Below, piece after piece: positions 39,923 through 50,604 of a stretch of 64,000 nucleotides of DNA. A program made the translations under genes and the position numbers. How positions within the stretch are numbered: position 1 is the stretch's first letter; each line of letters starts with the position of its first letter. Origin of the DNA: Klebsiella sp. RIT-PI-d (lineage in GTDB: Bacteria; Pseudomonadota; Gammaproteobacteria; Enterobacterales; Enterobacteriaceae); contig NZ_LGIT01000009.1 in assembly GCF_001187865.1 (NCBI RefSeq), positions 496,001 through 560,000 of the forward strand. Direction: 5' to 3'. The notes under the pieces are model-generated. The model had not been told where the DNA came from, ran no database searches, and saw nothing but the letters and a program-made list of their open reading frames with translations.

Positions 39923-40639
39923 ATGGCAGCAAAGTATGTGTTGATCGCGCGGGAAATCAGGCAGCGTATTCTCAGCAAGCAGTATCCCGCCAGCGAGCCG
40001 TTGCCCGATCAGTTTGCGCTGGCAGCCGAGTTCAGCACCAGCCGAATGACCATTCAGCAGGCGATGCGTCAGCTGATTGTTGAAGGACTGGTATACACGC
40101 GTCAGGGGCAGGGCACGTTTATTCGTAAGAACTTTCACCAGCTTTCGCAGTGGGAGCTTGCCAGCAACGACTATTTTGGCGCAACCCAAACGTGGCAGGA
40201 TAAAGGTACGGTCAGCAGCGAGGTCATTCGTTTTGAACTGCGTTTTCCCGATGAGAAAGAGCAGACTTCACTGCTGATTAACGCTGACGCACCGGTCTAT
40301 GACTTTGTCCGCTTGCGCCTGCTAAACGGTGAACCAATGTCGCTGGACGCCACCATTATGCCGGTAGGTCTGGTGCCTGGCCTTAATAAATCTCATCTTG
40401 AAAACTCCGTGTTCCATTATATTCAGCAGACGCTGGGCCTGAAGATCATGGGCTCATACCGGGTTGTTCGCGCCCTGAAGCCTGATGCGCTGGACAGGCA
40501 ATATTTGCTGTGTCAGGAAACCGATCCGGTGATGGAAGTCGAGCAGGTGATTTATCTGGAGGATGGAACGCCGCTGGAGTACGCCCATTGCCACTACCGC
40601 TACGATCACAGTGGAATTGTGATTATCAATAATGGCTGA
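39923..40639 (+). CDS. GntR/HutC-family regulator of the beta-glucoside operon
   Basis: A 238-residue regulator: an N-terminal winged helix-turn-helix (EFSTSRMTIQQAMRQLIVEGLVYTRQGQGTF) and a C-terminal UTRA ligand domain (about 90-235) ending with the usual EYAHCHYRYDH segment. It lies 17 bases after the EIIC gene. It probably binds the palindrome at 37080-37097 and responds to a sugar phosphate, as known for UTRA proteins. Confidence 0.88.
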   Translation: MAAKYVLIAREIRQRILSKQYPASEPLPDQFALAAEFSTSRMTIQQAMRQLIVEGLVYTRQGQGTFIRKNFHQLSQWELASNDYFGATQTWQDKGTVSSEVIRFELRFPDEKEQTSLLINADAPVYDFVRLRLLNGEPMSLDATIMPVGLVPGLNKSHLENSVFHYIQQTLGLKIMGSYRVVRALKPDALDRQYLLCQETDPVMEVEQVIYLEDGTPLEYAHCHYRYDHSGIVIINNG

Positions 40640-40644
40640 AAAGA

Positions 40645-40671
40645 TGCCCGGCGCGTTGTTGCTGCCGGGCA
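40645..40671. terminator. Hairpin between the convergent GntR gene and ldtB
   Basis: Arms TGCCCGGC / GCCGGGCA with an 11-base loop, in the 45-bp spacer. There is no T-run, so it may be REP-like rather than a strict intrinsic terminator. Confidence 0.55.
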
Positions 40672-40684
40672 GAGTAATACGTTA

Positions 40685-41605
40685 TTAATTGAGACGAACC
40701 GGCATACCGGAACGGTTCTGGATCGCCTGATCCAGCACGGACCGATCGACATCGGCTTGATCGGTTACTTTTTTCACCGCTTTAGTCAGAGTGACCGGCA
40801 CCACTTCATCGCCATTGAACTGCGCTTCGGTAGTTGACAGCGGGTTATGGATTTCAACATAACGGCTACCGTCCGGCTCGGTGGTTGATTTAACCGGCTC
40901 ATCAATAAACTGAACGCGCGTTCCGACCGGCACGTTCTGGAACAGGAATTTAATATCGTCATTACGCAGACGTACGCAACCGTGGCTTACGCGCAGGCCG
41001 ACGCCGAAGTTAGCGTTGGTACCGTGAATTGCGTACAGGCGGCCAATATAGAGGGCATACAGGCCCATCGGGTTATCAGGACCTGCCGGAACGACTGCCG
41101 GGAGCGGCTGACCCGCTGCAACGTATTCAGCATGCATTTTTGCCGTCGGGGTCCAGGTTGGACCGGCTTTCTTACGCTCAACCTTGGTCGTCCAGGCAAT
41201 TGGCGTATCTTTACCCAACTGACCAATACCGATAGGCAGGACGATGACGGTATTCGTGCCTTTCGGATAGTAGTACAAACGCATCTCAGCACTGTTAATG
41301 ACAATCCCTTCATGCACGGTATCCGGCAGGATCAGCTGCTGAGGGATATTCAGTACGGTACCGCCTTTTGGCAGGTAGGTATCGACACCCGGGTTAGCTT
41401 CCAGCATGTTGGACAGGCCCATCTGATACTCGGCCGCAAAGTACTCCAGCGGCTGCTTGTTATCATCGGGGATCTGAATTACCTGGTTTTCACCAATCAG
41501 ACGGCTGCCGTCGGTTGGCAGAGGGTAGGTAACGGCTGAAGCTGTATTGCAAAAGCCCACGACAGCCAGCGCCGCCGCAAAGAGGGTCGTTAATTTCATA
41601 TTCAT
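40685..41605 (-). CDS. ldtB: L,D-transpeptidase LdtB
   Basis: A 306-residue periplasmic L,D-transpeptidase (YbiS) that attaches Braun's lipoprotein to meso-diaminopimelate in peptidoglycan. The signal peptide is [20 protein letters not shown], with TASA ending near residue 24. A LysM-like segment precedes the YkuD catalytic domain. [20 protein letters not shown] contains the His and the nucleophilic Cys. The start is set at MNMK as in E. coli; an ATG three codons earlier is possible. Confidence 0.95.
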   Translation of the reverse strand: MNMKLTTLFAAALAVVGFCNTASAVTYPLPTDGSRLIGENQVIQIPDDNKQPLEYFAAEYQMGLSNMLEANPGVDTYLPKGGTVLNIPQQLILPDTVHEGIVINSAEMRLYYYPKGTNTVIVLPIGIGQLGKDTPIAWTTKVERKKAGPTWTPTAKMHAEYVAAGQPLPAVVPAGPDNPMGLYALYIGRLYAIHGTNANFGVGLRVSHGCVRLRNDDIKFLFQNVPVGTRVQFIDEPVKSTTEPDGSRYVEIHNPLSTTEAQFNGDEVVPVTLTKAVKKVTDQADVDRSVLDQAIQNRSGMPVRLN

Positions 41606-41895
41606 ATTATGCAAGATACCCGTGCCACAGGCTGTTGGTTTAAAAGTCCACTATCATTCATTCGCAGCGCATTATATGTGCATTACGGTTTAGTGGGAAA
41701 CAGATGTGTGCAAAATCACACTTTTTTACGTTGAGTTCATTTTAGACGCAATTACAGGGGACTGATTTTAATTCAGAATCCTGGCATATCGCGAGGTTTT
41801 AACCCAGCGCTGGCAGCAAGTGAATTCCGCAGGTGAAAAAGGCGCGCCAAAGTGGCATAATTAGCGGTTTGTCACATCTCTCTCAGGATATACCC

Positions 41896-43488
41896 GTGTT
41901 AGTTTCCAGTAACGTCACCATGCAGTTCGGCAGTAAGCCGCTATTTGAAAATATTTCCGTCAAGTTTGGCGGCGGCAACCGTTACGGCCTGATTGGCGCG
42001 AACGGTAGCGGTAAATCCACATTTATGAAGATCCTCGGCGGTGATTTAGAGCCAACGCTTGGCAACGTGTCTCTCGATCCGAACGAGCGGATTGGTAAGC
42101 TGCGTCAGGATCAGTTTGCGTTTGAAAACTTCTCCGTTCTCGACACCGTTATTATGGGTCACGGCGAACTGTGGGAAGTGAAGCAGGAGCGCGACCGCAT
42201 TTATGCCCTCGCTGAAATGAGCGAAGAAGACGGCTACAAAGTGGCCGATCTCGAAGTACTGTATGGCGAAATGGACGGTTATTCCGCCGAATCCCGCGCC
42301 GGTGAACTGCTGCTGGGTGTCGGTATTCCGGTTGAGCAGCACTATGGCCCGATGAGCGATATCGCGCCGGGCTGGAAACTGCGCGTCCTGCTGGCTCAGG
42401 CTCTGTTCTCTAATCCTGATATTCTGCTGCTCGACGAACCTACCAACAACCTGGACATCGATACGATTCGCTGGCTGGAGCAGGTGCTGAACGAGCGTAA
42501 CAGCACCATGATTATTATTTCGCACGACCGTCACTTTTTAAACATGGTCTGCACCCATATGGCCGATCTGGATTACGGCGAGCTGCGCGTCTATCCGGGC
42601 AACTACGACGAATATATGACCGCGGCAACCCAGGCCCGTGAACGTCTGCTGGCCGATAACGCCAAGAAAAAGGCGCAAATTGCCGATCTGCAATCTTTCG
42701 TCAGCCGCTTTAGCGCCAACGCCTCGAAATCACGCCAGGCAACTTCGCGTGCCCGCCAGATCGACAAAATTAAACTTGATGAGGTGAAAGCCTCCAGTCG
42801 TCAGAACCCATTCATTCGCTTCGAACAGGATAAAAAGCTGTTCCGTAATGCGCTTGAAGTGGAGAAACTGGCGAAGGGTTTTGATAACGGCCTGCTATTC
42901 AAAGATGTGAACCTGATGCTGGAAGTTGGCGAAAAGCTCGCGGTACTGGGAACCAACGGCGTCGGTAAATCCACCCTGCTGAAAACGCTGGTGGGCGAGC
43001 TTGAAGCCAGTAGCGGGACGGTAAAATGGTCTGAGAATGCGCGCATTGGCTATTATGCTCAGGATCACGCGGAAGATTTTGCCAACGATCTGACCGTTTT
43101 CGACTGGATGAGCCAGTGGAAGCAGGAAGGTGATGATGAACAGGTTGTTCGCAGCTTCCTCGGACGCCTGCTGTTCAGCCAGGACGATATCAAAAAACCG
43201 GCTAAGGTGCTGTCCGGTGGTGAAAAAGGTCGCATGATGTTTGGCAAGCTGATGATGCAAAAGCCTAACATTCTGGTGATGGATGAACCGACTAACCACC
43301 TGGATATGGAATCCATTGAGTCGCTGAACATGGCGCTTGAAATGTACGAAGGCACCCTGATTTTTGTCTCGCACGACCGCGAATTCGTCAGTTCACTGGC
43401 CACCCGCGTACTCGAAATTACGCCGAAACGCGTCGTGGACTTTAGCGGCAACTACGAAGATTATCTGCGCAGTCAGGGCATCGAGTAA
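41896..43488 (+). CDS. ybiT: ABC-F family ATPase YbiT
   Basis: A 530-residue cytoplasmic ABC-F protein with two ABC domains and no membrane domain. Walker A motifs are GANGSGKST and GTNGVGKST, and Walker B/DEPT motifs are [12 protein letters not shown] and [12 protein letters not shown]. The charged linker around residue 250-300 is the P-site tRNA interaction motif typical of these ribosome-binding factors. The start is a GTG, because the family sequence begins [17 protein letters not shown] lies upstream, and the longer ATG extension is not conserved. The precise ribosomal role of YbiT is not settled. Confidence 0.95.
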   Translation: MLVSSNVTMQFGSKPLFENISVKFGGGNRYGLIGANGSGKSTFMKILGGDLEPTLGNVSLDPNERIGKLRQDQFAFENFSVLDTVIMGHGELWEVKQERDRIYALAEMSEEDGYKVADLEVLYGEMDGYSAESRAGELLLGVGIPVEQHYGPMSDIAPGWKLRVLLAQALFSNPDILLLDEPTNNLDIDTIRWLEQVLNERNSTMIIISHDRHFLNMVCTHMADLDYGELRVYPGNYDEYMTAATQARERLLADNAKKKAQIADLQSFVSRFSANASKSRQATSRARQIDKIKLDEVKASSRQNPFIRFEQDKKLFRNALEVEKLAKGFDNGLLFKDVNLMLEVGEKLAVLGTNGVGKSTLLKTLVGELEASSGTVKWSENARIGYYAQDHAEDFANDLTVFDWMSQWKQEGDDEQVVRSFLGRLLFSQDDIKKPAKVLSGGEKGRMMFGKLMMQKPNILVMDEPTNHLDMESIESLNMALEMYEGTLIFVSHDREFVSSLATRVLEITPKRVVDFSGNYEDYLRSQGIE

Positions 43489-43497
43489 CGTCTGAAA

Positions 43498-43523
43498 CGG
43501 GCTTTTCTGAATGATAAAGCCCG
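43498..43523. terminator. Hairpin between ybiT and ybiV
   Basis: Arms CGGGCTTT and AAAGCCCG with a 10-base loop, in the convergent spacer. It lacks a T-tract outside the stem, so it is a weak terminator candidate. Confidence 0.4.
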
Positions 43524-43562
43524 GTTAAGTTTCACTGCGTTTCCCTCTCCCGGAGGGCAACG

Positions 43563-44378
43563 TCAGTCGTTAAAAGGCGGTGCGTTATCCAGTACCGCCT
43601 GAATCACATTTAGTGTGCCATTCTGGTTGTTATCCGAGGTTTCATACCGCGATATGGCTTTAATCGCCTCGCCAGCATTGCCCATGGCAAAGGAGTACTT
43701 CGCCAGCTTGAGCATCTCGGCATCATTGCCGCTATCACCAATGGCCACGCACTCCTGCGGCGAAATATCCCAGCGTTTCAGCAGACGGCTAATTCCATTT
43801 GCCTTATGCAGACCGGGAATAATTAAATCGATAAAACCAAAGCCGCTGGTGACGGGCTTCATTACGCCCTCAAGTGAAATATGCAGCGCATCTACCAGCT
43901 GTGGGATCTGTTCATCGGGCAGATTAAGCGAGAACTTAAACAATTTGTCGTTGATTTCGCTGTAGTCACTAATACGCTTCAGGCGGTAATAGTGTTTCGA
44001 CATCAATTCAATAAATGCGTCCGGGGCTTTATCGCTGACCCAGGCACTTTCAAGACCGCAGGCGACAAAATTAAGCTTTGGATCTTTGCGCAATTCACCC
44101 ATCACAATCTGAGATTCATGCGGCGTTAATTCACCGTGAAAAAGCTCCTGACCGTGCTCGTAAACCAGTGCGCCATTTTCAGCAACATAAGAGATTTGAT
44201 CGCGTATTTCAGGGAAGAAAGTAATTAGCTGATAATATTGGTTGCCGCTGGCAACCACAAACTCGATCCCACGTTCCTTAAGCCCGGCAAACTGCGCCAA
44301 AAAACGCGGGCGATCGTACGTTTTAGCGTCACTGAGAAAGGTTCCATCCATGTCGGTAACGATAACTTTAACGGCCAT
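43563..44378 (-). CDS. ybiV: Cof-type HAD sugar phosphatase YbiV
   Basis: A 271-residue HAD-superfamily phosphatase with a Cof-type cap. Motif I is DMDGTFLSD, motif II is VASGN, and [10 protein letters not shown] is motif IV. E. coli YbiV hydrolyses sugar phosphates, preferring ribose 5-phosphate among others. The start is at MAVKVIV, with GGAG upstream; a longer in-frame start is not conserved. A paralogue, ybjI, lies at the right edge of the window. Confidence 0.94.
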   Translation of the reverse strand: MAVKVIVTDMDGTFLSDAKTYDRPRFLAQFAGLKERGIEFVVASGNQYYQLITFFPEIRDQISYVAENGALVYEHGQELFHGELTPHESQIVMGELRKDPKLNFVACGLESAWVSDKAPDAFIELMSKHYYRLKRISDYSEINDKLFKFSLNLPDEQIPQLVDALHISLEGVMKPVTSGFGFIDLIIPGLHKANGISRLLKRWDISPQECVAIGDSGNDAEMLKLAKYSFAMGNAGEAIKAISRYETSDNNQNGTLNVIQAVLDNAPPFND

Positions 44379-44634
44379 AAAATGTGCTCCTGATGAAAAC
44401 GGCAATTCGTCACATTTTAATGCCTAAGAGAGGCAATGCACGCATAAATTGTATCAATCCGGGCGATCAATCCTGACAGACTAAGGCCTGCGAAGGTGGT
44501 TCCGCCAGAATGTAACCGTTACAAACAGATGCGTTCTTTTCAGAATGTCGCGCGTAAAAGGTAAACGCCCTGAATGCAGTGTGGTCCGGCAGTCGATATC
44601 GTTGCGCCATCTTGTTTCGTCTCAAGGGTTTGCC

Positions 44635-45561
44635 ATGGAAAAGGTCACCACCTCTACACCGCACGATGCGCTGTTCAAGCAATTTTTAAGTCACCCGGAA
44701 ACGGCGCGCGATTTTCTTGATATTCATCTCCCGCGCAGGTGGCGGGCATTGTGCGATCTGGACTCGCTCACGCTTGAGCCTGCCAGTTTTATTAAAAAGG
44801 ATCTGCGCGCTTTTCATTCCGATATTATCTGGTCAGTCAGTACCCAGGCGGGAAAGGGATATATCTATGTAGTGATTGAGCATCAAAGCACGCCCGATAA
44901 ATTAATCGCCTTCAGGTTGCTGCGCTATGCAATGGAGGTCATGCAGCGTCATCTGGATAAAGGCCACACGACGTTGCCCCTGGTGGTGCCTATGTTATTT
45001 TATCACGGTAGCGAAAGCCCCTGTCCGCACTCCCTGAGCTGGTTTGATGAATTTGCCGATCCGGTTTCAGCCCGTCAGCTTTATTCAGCGCCGTTTCCAC
45101 TGGTAGATATTACTGCGACCTCAGATGCGCAAATCATGCAACATCGGCGAATAGCCCTGCTTGAGCTGGTGCAAAAACATATCCGTCAGCGAGACTTACT
45201 GCTGATGGTAGAGCAACTGGCCTCGCTTCTGGCAATGGGATACACTACGGCTATCCAGCGAGAAACGCTGTTTAATTATCTGGTGCGCTGCGGCGATGCA
45301 CCCAATTTTAGCGAGTTTTTCCGCCAGATTGCCCAACGTTCGCCGCAATACAAGGAGGAGATGATGACGATTGCAGAACGACTACACGAAGCAGGTCGCA
45401 AGGATGGTCAACGCGAAGGTTTTCAGGAAGGACATCAGGAAGGACGCCAGGAAGAAGCGCTGCGCATTGCACGCACTATGCTGGAAAATGGCATAGCGCG
45501 AGACACCATACTGAAAATTACCGGGCTTTCTGCCGAAAAATTAGTGGCGCACGGCATCTGA
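44635..45561 (+). CDS. Rpn-family recombination-promoting nuclease
   Basis: A 308-residue protein of the Rpn/YhgA-like (PD-(D/E)XK) family, long annotated as putative transposase. The N-terminus has the family opening [21 protein letters not shown]. The nuclease core shows Asp in AFHSDIIW and VVIEHQS about 20 residues later. The C-terminus carries a Gly/Gln/Glu repeat ([20 protein letters not shown]), the region known to expand and vary in Rpn genes. E. coli Rpn proteins cut DNA and promote RecA-independent recombination. It sits between ybiV and moeB, where E. coli has ybiW, ybiY and fsaA. Confidence 0.9.
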   Translation: MEKVTTSTPHDALFKQFLSHPETARDFLDIHLPRRWRALCDLDSLTLEPASFIKKDLRAFHSDIIWSVSTQAGKGYIYVVIEHQSTPDKLIAFRLLRYAMEVMQRHLDKGHTTLPLVVPMLFYHGSESPCPHSLSWFDEFADPVSARQLYSAPFPLVDITATSDAQIMQHRRIALLELVQKHIRQRDLLLMVEQLASLLAMGYTTAIQRETLFNYLVRCGDAPNFSEFFRQIAQRSPQYKEEMMTIAERLHEAGRKDGQREGFQEGHQEGRQEEALRIARTMLENGIARDTILKITGLSAEKLVAHGI

Positions 45562-45569
45562 TGCGCGTA

Positions 45570-46355
45570 TCAGTCAGGCACCTGGCTGTGGGTGCCTGAA
45601 GATGACGTACCGCACACATCACATCCTGGTGCACGCCTCAGTTTCATTTCCCGGAACTGGCAGGTCATCGCGTCATACATGACGATTTTCCCACTGGCCG
45701 GCGAGCCGTACTGCGCCAGGACCTTAATGGCTTCCATCGCCTGCAGCGAACCGATAACCCCTACCAGCGGAGCCATAACGCCAGCTTCAACGCAGGTGAG
45801 GGCATTTTCGCCGAATAAACGGCTCAGGCAGCGATAGCAAGGCTCGTCATCGCGCCAGGTAAAAACGCTGACGTTTCCCTCCATGCGAATGGCTGCACCA
45901 GAGACTAACGGGATTTTGTGGGTAAAACAGCCAGCATTAAGCTGCTGGCGAATGGCGACATTATCGGTACAGTCCATAACCAGACTGTGCTCAGCAATCA
46001 GCGGTACCAGCGCCGTCTCGTCCAGCAGAGCATCAACAGGCGTCAGGATGATATGCGGATTGATGCGTGCCAGCGCATCACGTGCAGAGAGAACCTTTGC
46101 CTGCCCGAGAGTCGCGTCGCTGTGTAACGTCTGACGCTGAAGGTTAGAAAGCGAAACGGTATCGAAATCAAGCAGCGTTAGTTCACCGACGCCCGCGCCT
46201 GCCAGATACTGGGCCGCGGCACAGCCCAGCCCGCCCAGACCGACAACCAGCACCCGCGCGGCCTTCAGCGCTTCCTGGCCTTCAAAATCAAAACCGCGCA
46301 GCACAATTTGTCGGTTATAGCGCATCATTTCTGCATCGCTAAGCTCCACGGCCAT
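45570..46355 (-). CDS. moeB: Molybdopterin-synthase adenylyltransferase MoeB
   Basis: A 261-residue E1-like enzyme that adenylates the C-terminal glycine of MoaD for sulphur transfer in molybdopterin synthesis. The ATP-binding Rossmann segment is VLVVGLGGLGCAAAQYLAG. Zinc-binding cysteines lie in CYRC and CDVC. Its start overlaps the moeA stop by one base (TAATG), so the two are translationally coupled. Confidence 0.96.
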   Translation of the reverse strand: MAVELSDAEMMRYNRQIVLRGFDFEGQEALKAARVLVVGLGGLGCAAAQYLAGAGVGELTLLDFDTVSLSNLQRQTLHSDATLGQAKVLSARDALARINPHIILTPVDALLDETALVPLIAEHSLVMDCTDNVAIRQQLNAGCFTHKIPLVSGAAIRMEGNVSVFTWRDDEPCYRCLSRLFGENALTCVEAGVMAPLVGVIGSLQAMEAIKVLAQYGSPASGKIVMYDAMTCQFREMKLRRAPGCDVCGTSSSGTHSQVPD

Positions 46356-47590
46356 TATAGTCCTCCCAGCAGGGCATTAAACGGCTCAACCTCAACCCAT
46401 TCACCCGCCTCAACATTACCGCGCTCGCGCTCCAGCACGATGAAACAGTTACCCTGGCTGAAGGAACTAAAAATATGTGACCCCTGGTGGCCGGTGGTTT
46501 GCACTTCCAGCTCGCCTGTAGCATTACGCTGTAAAATGCCGCGCTGGAAATCGAGACGGCCCGGCGATTTTTTTAAGCGTGTCGCCGCGCGTGCGCGCAG
46601 TCGGGAGGGGAGCGCCGCCGAGCGGGTACCGCTGAGTTTAGCCAGCAGCGGCTGAACCAGTTGATAGAACGTCAGTGCAGCCGAGACCGGATTGCCCGGC
46701 AGGCCGCAAAACCAGCTGTTGCCCAGCTGGCCAAAGGCAAAAGGTTTACCCGGCTTGATGGCCAGCTTCCAGAAGGCAATTTCACCCAGCTCCTCCAGAA
46801 TGGTTTTAGTATAATCGGCTTCGCCAACCGACACGCCACCTGAGCTAATCACCACGTCCGCCTGTTCGCTGGCGCGGATAAAAACCTCGCGTAACTGCTG
46901 CGGATCGTCCCGAACGATACCGAGATTGATAACGTCGCAGCCGAGTTGTTCCAGCATCAAATGTACCGTCAGGCGATTAGTATCGTAGATTTGCCCGTCT
47001 GCCAGCGGCTGGCCCGGAAGCTGGAGTTCATCACCGGTAGAAAAGAGCGCCACGCGAACCCGACGAACTACTGCTGCCTGCGCAATACCCAGCGAGGCCA
47101 GAATCGGCAGTTCAGCGGCGGTGAGTCGCGTTCCACGTGGAAGCACAGTTGCGCCGCAGCGGATATCTTCCCCACGGCGGCGGATATTCTGCCCCGGACG
47201 TACCGCTGCGCTGAAGCTTACTCCGGCGTCAGACACCCCGGCTTCTTCCTGCATGATTACGGCTTCGCAGTCCGCAGGCACCGGCGCACCGGTCATGATA
47301 CGAAGGCAGGTTCCGGCGGGCCATTCGCCCTGAAAAGGCTGACCGGCGAAACTTTTCCCGGCCACTGGCAGCGGAGTCTGCGCGTTAAGATCGGCGAGCC
47401 GAACGGCATAGCCATCCATAGCGGAATTATCGAAACCGGGGACATCCAGCGGCGACACGGTATCCTGCGCCGTTACGCGGCCAAACGCCTGAATCAGCGG
47501 AACGCTCTCCGCCTCCGTCAACGGGGCAATACGATTAAGCATCTGCGAAAGGGCATCGTCGAGCGGTATCAGTCCGGCGTCAAAATTCAT
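46355..47590 (-). CDS. moeA: Molybdopterin molybdenumtransferase MoeA
   Basis: A 411-residue cytoplasmic enzyme that inserts molybdate into adenylated molybdopterin. Segments typical of the family are [32 protein letters not shown] and [13 protein letters not shown], the last in the MoCF-like domain, with [10 protein letters not shown] further on. First gene of moeAB; AGGAGTT lies just upstream. Confidence 0.96.
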   Translation of the reverse strand: MNFDAGLIPLDDALSQMLNRIAPLTEAESVPLIQAFGRVTAQDTVSPLDVPGFDNSAMDGYAVRLADLNAQTPLPVAGKSFAGQPFQGEWPAGTCLRIMTGAPVPADCEAVIMQEEAGVSDAGVSFSAAVRPGQNIRRRGEDIRCGATVLPRGTRLTAAELPILASLGIAQAAVVRRVRVALFSTGDELQLPGQPLADGQIYDTNRLTVHLMLEQLGCDVINLGIVRDDPQQLREVFIRASEQADVVISSGGVSVGEADYTKTILEELGEIAFWKLAIKPGKPFAFGQLGNSWFCGLPGNPVSAALTFYQLVQPLLAKLSGTRSAALPSRLRARAATRLKKSPGRLDFQRGILQRNATGELEVQTTGHQGSHIFSSFSQGNCFIVLERERGNVEAGEWVEVEPFNALLGGL

Positions 47591-47777
47591 GGCAAACTCC
47601 TGCGAGTAAAATCGAATGCGTCATTATGGCAGAAAACCGCCGTCGGCTGTATGCCACCGTTGGCTTAACCTTTACATCACCTCTACATCTTTCTATATTC
47701 AAAATTCGTATAAAAGAGTTACCACGGTAATGATATTTATAGAAAAAGCCGTGATGCCCTCGCACAGGAATAAAATA

Positions 47778-48719
47778 ATGGGAAATGCAGTCATTGCGAT
47801 TCATGGCGGCGCAGGGGCCATTACGCGTGCGCAGATGACGCCTGCGCGGGAGCAGCAGTACATTACCGCGCTTTCATCGATTGTAGAAACCGGGCAGGCG
47901 ATGCTGGAAGCGGGAAAAAGCGCGCTGGATGTTGTTACCGAAGCCGTCAGGCTACTGGAAGAGTGTCCGCTATTTAATGCCGGTACCGGTGCGGTCTTTA
48001 CCCGTGATAACACACACGAACTGGATGCCTGCATTATGGACGGTAGCAGCCTGAAGGCCGGTGCAGTTGCAGGCGTTAGCCACCTGCGTAACCCGGTGCT
48101 GGCAGCACGACTGGTGATGGAGCAAAGCCCCCACGTACTGTTGATCGGTGAAGGGGCTGAACACTTTGCATTCGAACACGGTATGGCGCGTGTCGATAGT
48201 GACATGTTCTCAACGCCCGAGCGCTATGAACAGCTGCTTGCCGCCCAGGAGGTGGGAGAACTGCGTCTGGATCATGATGTCGCCCCGCTTGATGAGCGTA
48301 AAAAAATGGGCACCGTCGGTGCGGTGGCGCTGGATAAAGCCGGTGACCTGGCGGCAGCGACCTCGACGGGTGGAATGACCAATAAGCTGCCGGGGCGCGT
48401 GGGCGACAGTCCAATACCCGGTGCCGGATGCTATGCCAATAATGCCAGCGTTGCAGTGTCGTGTACCGGAACCGGTGAAGTCTTCATGCGCACCCTGGCC
48501 GCCTATGATATCTCCGCCCTGATGGAGTATGGTGGCTTAAGCCTGATGGAGGCCTGCGAACGCGTCGTGATGGAGAAACTTCCGGCGCTCGGCGGCAGCG
48601 GCGGGCTGATTGCCGTTGACCGGGAAGGCAACGTGGTTTTACCGTTTAACAGTGAAGGCATGTATCGTGCCTGGGGTTATGCCGGCGATACGCCAACTAT
48701 TGGCATTTATCGCGAATAA
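47778..48719 (+). CDS. iaaA: Isoaspartyl peptidase / L-asparaginase IaaA
   Basis: A 313-residue Ntn-hydrolase that cleaves isoaspartyl dipeptides and asparagine after autoproteolysis. The cleavage site and nucleophile Thr179 lie in [12 protein letters not shown], followed by STGGMTNK, which binds substrate. The start is set at [11 protein letters not shown], the conserved beginning, with ACAGGAA upstream; a much longer ORF start is not conserved. It heads iaaA-gsiABCD, which fits joint use of peptides as nitrogen or sulphur sources. Confidence 0.96.
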   Translation: MGNAVIAIHGGAGAITRAQMTPAREQQYITALSSIVETGQAMLEAGKSALDVVTEAVRLLEECPLFNAGTGAVFTRDNTHELDACIMDGSSLKAGAVAGVSHLRNPVLAARLVMEQSPHVLLIGEGAEHFAFEHGMARVDSDMFSTPERYEQLLAAQEVGELRLDHDVAPLDERKKMGTVGAVALDKAGDLAAATSTGGMTNKLPGRVGDSPIPGAGCYANNASVAVSCTGTGEVFMRTLAAYDISALMEYGGLSLMEACERVVMEKLPALGGSGGLIAVDREGNVVLPFNSEGMYRAWGYAGDTPTIGIYRE

Positions 48720-48729
48720 GGAGAGACCG

Positions 48730-50574
48730 TTGCCGCAAGGTCAACCACTTGCTGCCAGTGAAGTGCTGGCAGTTAACAACCTGAACATCTCATTTTCCCG
48801 TCAGCAGGAATCGCTTTCTGCGGTACGCGATCTTTCGTTCACCCTGCAACGCGGGGAGACGCTGGCTATCGTCGGCGAGTCTGGCTCAGGAAAATCCGTT
48901 ACCGCGCTGGCGCTGATGCGCCTGATTGAGCAGGCAGGAGCAAGCGTCTCCTGCGATCAATTTTTACTTCGACGCCGCAATGGTCTGGTGATTGAACCCA
49001 ATAAGTTACCGGGATCGCAGATGCGGCGGGTTCGCGGGGCCGACATTGCGATGATTTTTCAGGAGCCGATGACCTCGCTGAATCCGGTCTTTACCGTAGG
49101 CGAGCAAATTGCGGAATCCATTCGTCTACATCAGGGGCTGGGCCATCATCAGGCGCTGGCAGAAGCCAAAAAAATGCTCGAGCAGGTACGTATCCCTGAA
49201 GCGCAGGCGATAGCCAACAGCTACCCGCATCAGCTTTCCGGCGGGATGCGCCAGCGCGTCATGATTGCGATGGCGCTGTCGTGTCGACCGGCCGTGTTGA
49301 TTGCCGATGAGCCAACGACCGCGCTGGACGTCACCATTCAGGCGCAAATTTTACGTCTGATCGCCGTGTTGCAGCAGGAAATGGCGATGGGAGTGATTTT
49401 TATCACGCATGATATGGGCGTCGTTGCGGACATTGCCGATCGCGTGCTGGTCATGTATCAGGGCGAGGCGGTGGAAACCGGCACGGTGGAACAGATTTTC
49501 ACTGCGCCACATCATCCGTATACCCGTTCACTTTTGGCGGCTGTACCGCGTCTCGGGGCCATGCGCGGCAGCGATTTGCCTCGCCGCTTTTCGCTTTCCG
49601 CCGATGAACCGCAGGACCTCCCCGGGCAAGATACCGTTGTTGCCGGAAAACCGATCCTTGAAGTTCGCGATTTAGTGACGCGTTTTCCACTGCGCAGCGG
49701 CATCCTCAATCGGATCACCCGCGAAGTTCACGCCGTTGAAAAAGTCAGCTTTGATTTGTGGCCCGGTGAAACCTTGTCGCTGGTCGGTGAGTCCGGTAGC
49801 GGCAAATCAACCACCGGCCGGGCGCTGCTGCGGCTGGTAGAGTCTCAAAGCGGTACCATTACTTTTAATGGGGAGCGTATCGACACGCTGTCGACCCGCC
49901 AGCTCCAGCCGCTGCGTCGGGATATTCAGTTCATTTTTCAGGACCCTTTTGCCTCTTTAGATCCGCGTCAGACCGTAGGCTATTCAATCATGGAGCCGCT
50001 GCGGATCCATAAGTTGTTAGAAGGTGAGAGTGCGCAGCGCCGGGTTGCATGGCTGCTTGAGCGCGTGGGCCTTAAGCCAGAACATGCCTGGCGTTATCCC
50101 CATGAGTTTTCTGGCGGTCAGCGGCAGCGTATTTGTATTGCCCGCGCGCTGGCGCTGGATCCGAAAGTGGTGATCGCTGATGAATCCGTATCGGCGCTGG
50201 ATGTTTCTATCCGGGCGCAGATCATCAACCTGCTTCTCGATCTCCAGCGTGAAATGGGCATAGCCTTTCTGTTTATCTCTCATGACATGGCGGTTGTTGA
50301 GCGCATTAGTCATCGTGTTGCGGTGATGTATCGGGGACAAATTGTTGAAATCGGGCCGCGGCGGGCGCTGTTCGAAAATCCGCAGCATCCGTATACCCGC
50401 AAATTGATGGCGGCCGTACCGGTCGCCGATCCCGCGCACCGCCGCCCGCAGCGTGTGCTGCTGTCAGACGATATTCCGGGAAATATTTACGCGCGAGGCG
50501 AAGAGGTGGCGATTGCACCGTTGCAGCAGGTTGCACCGGGACACTATGTCGCACGTCCGGATCCGCAATTATAA
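48730..50574 (+). CDS. gsiA: Glutathione ABC importer ATPase GsiA
   Basis: A 614-residue protein with two ABC ATPase domains, each with Walker [17 protein letters not shown] or FSGGQRQR signature and Walker B. It drives glutathione uptake through GsiCD. The start is a TTG 10 bases after the iaaA stop, preceded by AAGGAGAG; a longer ATG start lies inside iaaA and would give non-conserved sequence. Confidence 0.94.
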   Translation: MPQGQPLAASEVLAVNNLNISFSRQQESLSAVRDLSFTLQRGETLAIVGESGSGKSVTALALMRLIEQAGASVSCDQFLLRRRNGLVIEPNKLPGSQMRRVRGADIAMIFQEPMTSLNPVFTVGEQIAESIRLHQGLGHHQALAEAKKMLEQVRIPEAQAIANSYPHQLSGGMRQRVMIAMALSCRPAVLIADEPTTALDVTIQAQILRLIAVLQQEMAMGVIFITHDMGVVADIADRVLVMYQGEAVETGTVEQIFTAPHHPYTRSLLAAVPRLGAMRGSDLPRRFSLSADEPQDLPGQDTVVAGKPILEVRDLVTRFPLRSGILNRITREVHAVEKVSFDLWPGETLSLVGESGSGKSTTGRALLRLVESQSGTITFNGERIDTLSTRQLQPLRRDIQFIFQDPFASLDPRQTVGYSIMEPLRIHKLLEGESAQRRVAWLLERVGLKPEHAWRYPHEFSGGQRQRICIARALALDPKVVIADESVSALDVSIRAQIINLLLDLQREMGIAFLFISHDMAVVERISHRVAVMYRGQIVEIGPRRALFENPQHPYTRKLMAAVPVADPAHRRPQRVLLSDDIPGNIYARGEEVAIAPLQQVAPGHYVARPDPQL

Positions 50575-50604
50575 AATAACAGGCAGGGGCCTCAGGAGAA
50601 AAAA

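Noticed and set aside
45405-45470. Tandem repeat array or CRISPR-like repeats
   Set aside because: The repetition encodes the Gly/Gln/Glu tail of the Rpn protein and has no spacer structure.
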